Source of the DNA: Planctomycetota bacterium
GTDB lineage: Bacteria > Planctomycetota > UBA1135 > UBA2386
NCBI GenBank assembly: GCA_028281765.1
Contig: JANQJF010000014.1
Location: forward strand, 1-64,000
Direction of reading: 5' to 3'
Length of the DNA: 64,000 nt
In this document: positions 58,178-64,000 of the stretch, piece by piece
How the letters are laid out: each line of letters begins with the position of its first letter
How positions within the stretch are numbered: position 1 is the first letter of the stretch
Made by a program: the position numbers and the translations under genes
Notes under the pieces: generated by a model
The model's database searches: none
What the model was told of the DNA's origin: nothing
Seen by the model: the letters and a program-made list of their open reading frames with translations, nothing else

Positions 58178-60307
58178 ATGCGCACGAAGTCGACCAACCG
58201 AATCCTGGCGTGGACAATCTTTCTGACCGTAGCGAACGTGGCGGTCGCCCAGGGGACGTGGATCCAGGCGGCGCCGGCTCCCGGCATCGAGCACGGTGCT
58301 CTCGCGTACGACGCCGCCCGCGACCAGCACGTGTTGCTTAGCGCGAACGCAACTTGGACTTGGGACGGGTTCTGGATCGCGCGAGATCTCACGGTCACCC
58401 CGAGTCCGCGGGCCGACCACGCGATGGCCTACGACGCGGGCCGTGGCGTCGTCGTGATGTTCGGTGGGGTTTCCGAAGCGGGAGTACTCGACGACACCTG
58501 GGAGTGGGACGGCACCACATGGACACTTCGGGCGACCGCGACGGCGCCCGCGGCGCGTCGGAATCACGCGATGGTCTACGACCCCGCACGCGACGCAGTC
58601 GTGCTCTTCGGCGGAATCGGATTCACGGACACCTGGACCTGGGACGGCTCGACTTGGACACCAGCGCAAACCTCCCAGCCATCGCCGCCGTTCGCGGGAC
58701 CAATCGCGTTCGACGCCGCCCGGCGTGAAGTCGTGATGTCCGTGGGCGGCACGACCTGGACGTGGAACGGCAACGACTGGACGCAGCGACTTCCGACGAC
58801 GTCTCCACCATCGCTGATCACGCTCGGCATGGCGTACGACACCGTGCGGTCGCGCACCGTGCTCGTCGGCGAGACGCCCGACGGTTCGGGCCTCGTGCAG
58901 ACGTGGGAATGGGACGGCACGGACTGGTCCCGGATCCTCTCTCCCACACGCCCCACGGGTCGGCCCGCCAGAGTGTCGTACGACGAGGCGCGCGGCTACC
59001 TCACGCTGTTCCGATCGCAGGAGACTTGGCGCTGGGACGGTGTCGACTGGCAGCGCTACGCGCCACGGCAGTTCCCGAGTGATCGCGGCCTGACCTGCTA
59101 CGACTCGGCGCGCGCCGAGGTGTTGATGGTCTCGACCGGCCTCACCCCTGGCATCAGCCCGGATACGTGGGTGTGGAACGGCAGCCACTGGGCAGAGCGT
59201 CTTCCGGACCACCGACCGCCGCCGCTGGACTTCTTCGGAATCGCGTTCGATCGAGCGCGGGGCCGCGCCGTGCTGTTCGGCGACCCCGCCGGCACGACCG
59301 GAACGCCGGAGTTGTGGGAGTGGGACGGGATCGATTGGACGCAGGGCATCATCGCCGCCGGACCCTCGCCGACCTCACAGATCGTGTACGACTCCGCGCG
59401 CGACGTCCTCGTCCTCGTCGACAACTTCGAGGTGTGGGAATGGGACGGCACCGCCTGGTCCCAATTCCCGTACTCGACGGGTCCAGCCGTGCGCGCTCTC
59501 ACCTACGACAGCACGCGGGAACGAGTCGTCGCCGTGGACGCCGACAGCTCGACGAGGATCTGGGAGTGGGACGGCTCGACCTGGACTCTCGCGCACGAAG
59601 GACCCGCACCGCAGCAGACATGGCCGTGGGGTGGCCTGCACGTCGTGCACGATCCCGATCGGCGCCTGAACTGGATCGTGCACGTCAACGGCTCGGAGGT
59701 CCGTCTAGGCATGGGCACGGGTCCCGGACTGCACTGGCGGACCGGGGACTTCTTCGATCCCCCCGGCCTTTCGGCCATGGTGGACTTCGACGAGGCCCGC
59801 GGCGAACTCGTGCTGTACGGCGGCTGCAGCGCACCCATGAACTGTCCGACGACGACGTGGCTGTATCGCCCGGGGGAACCCACGCTCGTCGACGTGTTCG
59901 GTACCGCGTGCCAGGGGTCGACGACGCCGTCGCTCACGACCGTCCCCGACGCACGCCTCGGACAGACGTTTTCGATCGATCTGGCGCAGCTTCCCTCGTT
60001 CGCCGCCGTCGGACTGCTCGGCGACTCCGCGACGAGTTCGAACTCGCTCGCGCTGCCGCTCCCGCTCGACGGAATCGGGATGCCGGGTTGCGTCCTGTCC
60101 GTGAATCCGACCATCGCGGTCTTGCTCCCGGTCGCGGGTGCATCCGCGACGTGGACCGTCCCGATCCCCGTGAACCACGCGTTGCTCGGCGAATGGTTCT
60201 ACGGTCAGGGCTACGTGCTCGACCCGAGCGGCAATCCGTTCGGCGCGACGACAACCGAGGCATTCGCGGCTCGGATCGGCGCGTGGACCACGTCGAGCAC
60301 GCCGTGA
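58178..60307 (+). CDS. Secreted kelch-type protein with C-terminal shared module
   Basis: A 709-residue exported protein: the ATG at 58178 gives a signal peptide ending 'NVAVAQ'. About ten kelch-like repeats follow ('HAMAYDAGRGVVVMFGG', 'DTWEWDGTTWTLR' and variants), more than in the two other kelch proteins here; several blades have lost the Gly-Gly pair, so the propeller may be two rings. The last ~125 residues are the shared module ('VFGTACQGSTTPSLTTVPDA', 'LPLPLDGIGMPGCVLSV', 'DPSGNPFGATTTEA'). It ends 7 bases before the stop of the convergent lactate permease gene. Confidence 0.85.
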   Translation: MRTKSTNRILAWTIFLTVANVAVAQGTWIQAAPAPGIEHGALAYDAARDQHVLLSANATWTWDGFWIARDLTVTPSPRADHAMAYDAGRGVVVMFGGVSEAGVLDDTWEWDGTTWTLRATATAPAARRNHAMVYDPARDAVVLFGGIGFTDTWTWDGSTWTPAQTSQPSPPFAGPIAFDAARREVVMSVGGTTWTWNGNDWTQRLPTTSPPSLITLGMAYDTVRSRTVLVGETPDGSGLVQTWEWDGTDWSRILSPTRPTGRPARVSYDEARGYLTLFRSQETWRWDGVDWQRYAPRQFPSDRGLTCYDSARAEVLMVSTGLTPGISPDTWVWNGSHWAERLPDHRPPPLDFFGIAFDRARGRAVLFGDPAGTTGTPELWEWDGIDWTQGIIAAGPSPTSQIVYDSARDVLVLVDNFEVWEWDGTAWSQFPYSTGPAVRALTYDSTRERVVAVDADSSTRIWEWDGSTWTLAHEGPAPQQTWPWGGLHVVHDPDRRLNWIVHVNGSEVRLGMGTGPGLHWRTGDFFDPPGLSAMVDFDEARGELVLYGGCSAPMNCPTTTWLYRPGEPTLVDVFGTACQGSTTPSLTTVPDARLGQTFSIDLAQLPSFAAVGLLGDSATSSNSLALPLPLDGIGMPGCVLSVNPTIAVLLPVAGASATWTVPIPVNHALLGEWFYGQGYVLDPSGNPFGATTTEAFAARIGAWTTSSTP

Positions 60308-60314
60308 GGACCGC

Positions 60315-61994
60315 TCACACGTGCACGAGCACGTATCCGACCAACCCCGCGATCCCGGCGTAGTAGACGAACGGCACAAGCGTGATCCGAATCACCGCGC
60401 CCTCACGCCCGAGCAAACCGACGACCGCCGACGCGGCCACGACGTTGTGCACGCAGATGATGTTGCCCGCGGCCCCACCGACCGCCTGCAGCGCGACGAC
60501 CCAGAGCGGATCGACCCCGATGCGCTGCCCCACGTCGAACTGGAACGACGAGAACATCATGTTGCTCACCGTGTTGCTACCGGCGACGAACGCCCCGAGC
60601 CCGCCGATGAACGGAGAGAGAGCCGGCCACGCCGCCCCCACCAACCCGGCGACGCCGTCGGCCAGAGCTCTCGGCATCTCCGCGTGGCCAGCCGCACCGC
60701 CGTCCGAGTTGATGAACACCTGCACCATCGGAACCGTGAACACGAGCGCGGCCGACGCGCTGACCATCGTCTTCGACGACGCGCGCCACGCTCGCGCGTA
60801 CGACGCCCGGTCCATGCGATTCAGGAAGAACGCGAACAACGACGCGACGACGAAGATCGTTCCGGGTAGATGGAGCGGCGCCGTGCCCACACCGATGTCG
60901 GTGCCGAACAGATTCGAGACGCCGAGGGTCCACTCCTTGAGCCACGCGCCGAACGGCAGCGCGCGGATCCGCGTCACGACGAGTAGCAGGGCGACGAGGA
61001 CGTAGGGCGCCCACGCCCGCACGAATCCGATTCGCGATGCGGACGACGGTGCGTCATCGACGTTCCACGTCCCGCTCCACTGGGCTGGCCATCCGTCGCG
61101 ATCCGGAAACTCCCACGTCTCCTCGGGGCTCGGCATGAACCAGCCACGCCGGGCGGCCGTCACGACGACCGCGAGCCCCGTCAGTCCACCGACGATCGAC
61201 GGGAACTCGGGCCCGAGCAGCCAGGCCACCACGAGATACGGAAAGGTCATCGACACCGCCGCGAACAGCGCAAACCGCCAGACGCGCAGCCCCTCGTCGA
61301 CCGTGCGGTTCCTGCCGAAGAACCGCGTCATGAGTGCGACGACGAACAGCGGGATCAGCGTGCCCGCGATCGTGTGGAGGATCGCGACGCGCAAACCGAT
61401 CGACGCGAGGAGTTCGCTCCATTCCGCGAAGCCCACCTGCGCGGCGTACTCGCGCACCGCCTCGCTCGTCGATAGACCGGTGTTCACGCCTACAAGAATC
61501 GGCGTGCCGGCCGCGCCGAACGACACGGGCGTGCTCTGGATGATCATCCCGGCGACGACGGCGGCCATCGCCGGGAACCCGAGACTCACGAGCAACGGAA
61601 CGCAGACCGCGGCGGGCGTGCCGAAGCCGGCCGAGCCCTCGATGAACGCTCCGAACAGCCAGGCGATGATGATGACCTGCACGCGACGGTCGGGTGAGAT
61701 CCGCGTGAAGCCGCGACGGATCTCACGCATCGCTCCGCTCTGCTGCAGCGTCTGCAGCAAGAGGATCGCGCCGAACACGATGAACAGCAGCGTCGCTGCG
61801 ATCACCAGTCCGCGCACGGAAGCCGCCGCGACTCGCACCAACGGGACTTGCCAGACGAACAGCGCCAGCGCGGCGGCGACCACGTAGGAGATCGGCATCG
61901 CCCGCTTCGCCGGCCAACGCCACACGACCAGGAACAACGCGACCGAGCCGATCGGCAGCAGCGACAGAACAGCGAGGAGCTCGGTGGTCAACAC
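60315..61994 (-). CDS. L-lactate permease family transporter (LctP)
   Basis: A 559-residue polytopic membrane protein of the lactate permease family, near the family's usual ~550 residues. Landmarks are '[20 protein letters not shown]', '[20 protein letters not shown]', '[16 protein letters not shown]', '[15 protein letters not shown]'-like residues ('[20 protein letters not shown]') and '[20 protein letters not shown]'. It should import lactate or glycolate with protons. I chose the GTG at 61994 (with a TTG at 61991 next to it) because the first membrane helix begins about five residues later. Divergent from the next gene by about 117 bases. Confidence 0.85.
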   Translation of the reverse strand: MLTTELLAVLSLLPIGSVALFLVVWRWPAKRAMPISYVVAAALALFVWQVPLVRVAAASVRGLVIAATLLFIVFGAILLLQTLQQSGAMREIRRGFTRISPDRRVQVIIIAWLFGAFIEGSAGFGTPAAVCVPLLVSLGFPAMAAVVAGMIIQSTPVSFGAAGTPILVGVNTGLSTSEAVREYAAQVGFAEWSELLASIGLRVAILHTIAGTLIPLFVVALMTRFFGRNRTVDEGLRVWRFALFAAVSMTFPYLVVAWLLGPEFPSIVGGLTGLAVVVTAARRGWFMPSPEETWEFPDRDGWPAQWSGTWNVDDAPSSASRIGFVRAWAPYVLVALLLVVTRIRALPFGAWLKEWTLGVSNLFGTDIGVGTAPLHLPGTIFVVASLFAFFLNRMDRASYARAWRASSKTMVSASAALVFTVPMVQVFINSDGGAAGHAEMPRALADGVAGLVGAAWPALSPFIGGLGAFVAGSNTVSNMMFSSFQFDVGQRIGVDPLWVVALQAVGGAAGNIICVHNVVAASAVVGLLGREGAVIRITLVPFVYYAGIAGLVGYVLVHV

Positions 61995-62111
61995 GCGTGA
62001 CGGAAGGATAGCGACTCCCGTCGGGACGAGACAGCTCGCGTCGGCACGCGGCTTGCGACCCGGACGGACCTCACACGGATTCGCCCCGAACCTGTACTCT
62101 ACGGGAGACAC

Positions 62112-63107
62112 ATGACTCCACGCGCCTTCCCCCTCTGCGTTCTGCTCGCCGCCGCTTCGCTCCCCGCACAGCACCACTTCCGCGAGATCGCGATCGAAGA
62201 AGTCATGGCCGACCCGTTCGGCCCGAACGCTGGCGCCCAACAGATCGAGATCTCGACCCGGAACATCCCGGTCGATGTCACCGGCTACCAGCTCGCGATC
62301 GACACAACGCTCGTGCCGTTCCCGAGCCTGATCCTACCGGCCGACCGAACGATCACCCTCAACCTGGGCGTCCCCGGGGCCGGTCCCAACCAGCTCTTCT
62401 TCCCCACCGCGCCCCAGCTCCTCCCCAACACCGGAACCATCGGCATCTACCGCAGCACGCAGATCTCCGACCCAGCGGAAGTCGTCGACTACCTCGCTTG
62501 GGGAATCTCCACGTTCAACATCGACACCGCGGTCCAGGCAGGCGCGTGGAACTCGCAGATCGACATCATCCCGGCCGTCGCCGAAGGCAGCTCGATCGCC
62601 TACTACGGTAGGAGCATCGCCGGCCCATTCGTCGGGCCCGTCGTGTTCTACGAAGACAGCACGCCGACCCTGGGATCCCCGAACGATCCGGCTTCCGTGT
62701 TCACGCTAGGCGGCTTGTGTGAACCCAACGGCGTCCGGATGCTCCTCGCGACCGGCGACATCAGCACCGGGCCATGGATCGGCGAGACGCACACGATCAT
62801 CATGCAGCAACAGTCGGGCGCCGTCGCATCTATGTTCCTCGCCTTCGGCTGGAACCGACTGTCGCCGTTCGTGCTCCTCGACCCGATCGGTGCGCCCGGC
62901 TGCGTCCTCGGAATCGAGATCGTCACCGTCGTGAACGCCGGCGCGAGCGACCTGAACTCGCAGGTCAGCTACTCACTCGGTCCGGATCCGGTGCTCGTGG
63001 GCTTCGAGTACTTTGTGCAGGGGATCACGACAGGACTGGGCACGGGCGTGAATCCGCTCGGGCTCGTGACTTCGAGCCCCCTGGTGCTCACGGTCGGGTC
63101 GCGCTGA
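62112..63107 (+). CDS. Secreted lamin-tail-like protein with C-terminal shared module
   Basis: A 331-residue exported protein with a signal peptide ending 'ASLPAQ'. Residues about 22-200 look like a lamin-tail (LTD) Ig-fold domain: '[20 protein letters not shown]' opens it, followed by '[20 protein letters not shown]', '[10 protein letters not shown]' and '[11 protein letters not shown]'. Bacterial LTD domains occur in secreted nucleases and surface proteins. The C-terminal ~120 residues are the shared module in a divergent form ('[16 protein letters not shown]', '[20 protein letters not shown]'). No nuclease or other catalytic domain is attached. Confidence 0.75.
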   Translation: MTPRAFPLCVLLAAASLPAQHHFREIAIEEVMADPFGPNAGAQQIEISTRNIPVDVTGYQLAIDTTLVPFPSLILPADRTITLNLGVPGAGPNQLFFPTAPQLLPNTGTIGIYRSTQISDPAEVVDYLAWGISTFNIDTAVQAGAWNSQIDIIPAVAEGSSIAYYGRSIAGPFVGPVVFYEDSTPTLGSPNDPASVFTLGGLCEPNGVRMLLATGDISTGPWIGETHTIIMQQQSGAVASMFLAFGWNRLSPFVLLDPIGAPGCVLGIEIVTVVNAGASDLNSQVSYSLGPDPVLVGFEYFVQGITTGLGTGVNPLGLVTSSPLVLTVGSR

Positions 63108-63155
63108 GCCAGTCCCCGACCCTTGTCCAGGAGGGTCTCGGCTAGACTGGTCCGG

Positions 63156-64000
63156 ATGCAGCGGGCCTTACTGCGGACGGGACTCGCGATCGCTGCCCTG
63201 CTCTTCGGCGCGGTCGTTTGGTTGCCGGTGCTCCACGCGTTCTACACGGAAGACGTCGCTCCCTACTTCTCGGGCGGCGCGGTGCCCGCACGAGTCGAGG
63301 CACTGGCAGCCCGCCACCTTCGGCTCTGGGAAGACGAGGCGCTGCGTCAACGCGAGCGACAGCGCATGAGAAGGAGCAACGCGGAGTGGGACTTCATGGG
63401 TCGCACGTTCCTCGTGCTGGCGCTGAGCAATCTCTGCCTCCGAAGCCCTGAGGAAGCACCTCGCCTCCTCGCAGTGATCGATCAGATCCTCGACGACACG
63501 CTCGATGTCGAGCGCACGCACGGGATGTACCACTTCTTGATGCCGTACGCCCGAACCGGCAAGTTCCGGCAACAGCCGGCGCGCAGCATCTTCGTCGACG
63601 GGGAGATCGCCCTCATGCTCGGTGCGCGTCGATTGGTCGAAGAATCCGATCGATATCGCGCGCCGTTCACGAGTCGCGTCGCGGCCTGCGTAGAGCGAAT
63701 GCGTGAATCTCCACTTCACTGCAGCGAGAGCTATCCGAACGAATGCTGGATGTTCTGCAACGCGGCGGCGCTCGTCGCGGCGCGCATGGCCGAAGTTCTC
63801 GACGGCGCCGACCATGGCGAAGCGACCGACGGCTGGCTCACCAGCGTCAAGCGAGATCTCCGGCACGAGCAGACGGGCCTACTCGTCTCGGCATTCACTT
63901 GGGACGGCACGCCGACGCACGGACCAGAGGGCTCGACGATCTGGTTCGTCATCCAGTGCCTGCGCGTGCTCGACCCCGACTTCGCGGCCGACCAATACGC
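63156..64000 (+). CDS. Membrane-anchored (alpha/alpha)-barrel protein, linalool dehydratase/isomerase-like (partial)
   Basis: This gene runs off the right edge after 281 codons. An N-terminal membrane helix (about 5-27) is followed by a helical domain with 'RRSNAEWDFMGRTFLVLALS', 'HGMYHFLMPYARTG', 'SIFVDGEIALMLGARR', 'SESYPNECWMFCNAAALVAA' and 'TWDGTPTHGPEGSTIWFVIQ'. The 'YPNECWMFCN' pair of cysteines and the general helix-pair pattern recall proteins annotated as linalool dehydratase/isomerase-domain proteins, but that assignment is from memory of motifs. I read the start as the ATG at 63156. Confidence 0.6.
   Translation, partial: MQRALLRTGLAIAALLFGAVVWLPVLHAFYTEDVAPYFSGGAVPARVEALAARHLRLWEDEALRQRERQRMRRSNAEWDFMGRTFLVLALSNLCLRSPEEAPRLLAVIDQILDDTLDVERTHGMYHFLMPYARTGKFRQQPARSIFVDGEIALMLGARRLVEESDRYRAPFTSRVAACVERMRESPLHCSESYPNECWMFCNAAALVAARMAEVLDGADHGEATDGWLTSVKRDLRHEQTGLLVSAFTWDGTPTHGPEGSTIWFVIQCLRVLDPDFAADQY

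Overview
The window is GC-rich bacterial chromosome (roughly two thirds G+C by eye) and reads as a planctomycete. The signs are ECF sigma factors paired with a membrane Ser/Thr kinase that ends in a formylglycine-enzyme-like (SUMF1) domain, a sulfatase, many large secreted beta-propeller or kelch-type proteins, and a recurring ~110-130-residue module with a 'fGsGC.G.gG.P' motif carried by many of these proteins. I believe such modules are common in deep-branching planctomycetes of the Poly30/Saltatorellus type, but that placement is inference. No rRNA, tRNA, CRISPR array, insertion sequence or prophage was recognised.

Layout. 0.1-3.3 kb: a glyoxalase-fold protein coupled to a nitrilase, a beta-lactamase-fold serine hydrolase, and a broken kelch gene. 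3.4-5.5 kb: a nitric-oxide-reductase-like pair with a diheme cytochrome subunit. 5.7-13.2 kb: an alpha/beta hydrolase, then a run of lipid-related genes (phospholipid N-methyltransferase, PHP-glycosyltransferase fusion, class III aminotransferase, phosphatidylserine decarboxylase, Mpo1-like membrane protein). 13.2-23.9 kb: sulfatase lipoprotein, cyclic-nucleotide-binding protein, very long leucine-rich-repeat protein, beta-helix secreted protein, MYG1 homologue, VanZ fusion, and three unknown envelope proteins. 23.9-25.7 kb: an ECF sigma factor beside gene debris (a 5'-truncated, frameshifted kinase/SUMF1 remnant and an oppositely oriented remnant). 25.7-35.5 kb: secreted proteins around a large sigma factor-transmembrane-extracytoplasmic fusion. 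35.6-41.1 kb: bestrophin-like channel, CDP-alcohol phosphatidyltransferase, two lipoproteins. 41.3-45.0 kb: a complete TroABCD-type metal ABC transporter. 45.0-48.5 kb: a lysine-rich helical protein with a hydrophobic core, a small membrane protein and a DUF418 protein. 48.6-52.4 kb: ECF sigma factor and kinase-SUMF1 operon. 52.8-60.3 kb: three large secreted proteins. 60.3-64 kb: lactate permease, a secreted lamin-tail-like protein, and a gene running off the end.

How it fits together. Two themes dominate. One is membrane and envelope lipid chemistry (6.5-13.2 kb and 36.7 kb). The other is a surface-protein repertoire built from a shared module on varied scaffolds (kelch, NIDO-like, beta-helix, glycine-rich, lamin-tail). 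All three ECF sigma loci lie beside genes for these surface proteins, and one sigma factor appears to be membrane-anchored with its own outside domain. This suggests local one-component or kinase-coupled control of surface proteins, which is inference from gene order. Several remnants show that this family is turning over by truncation and recombination.
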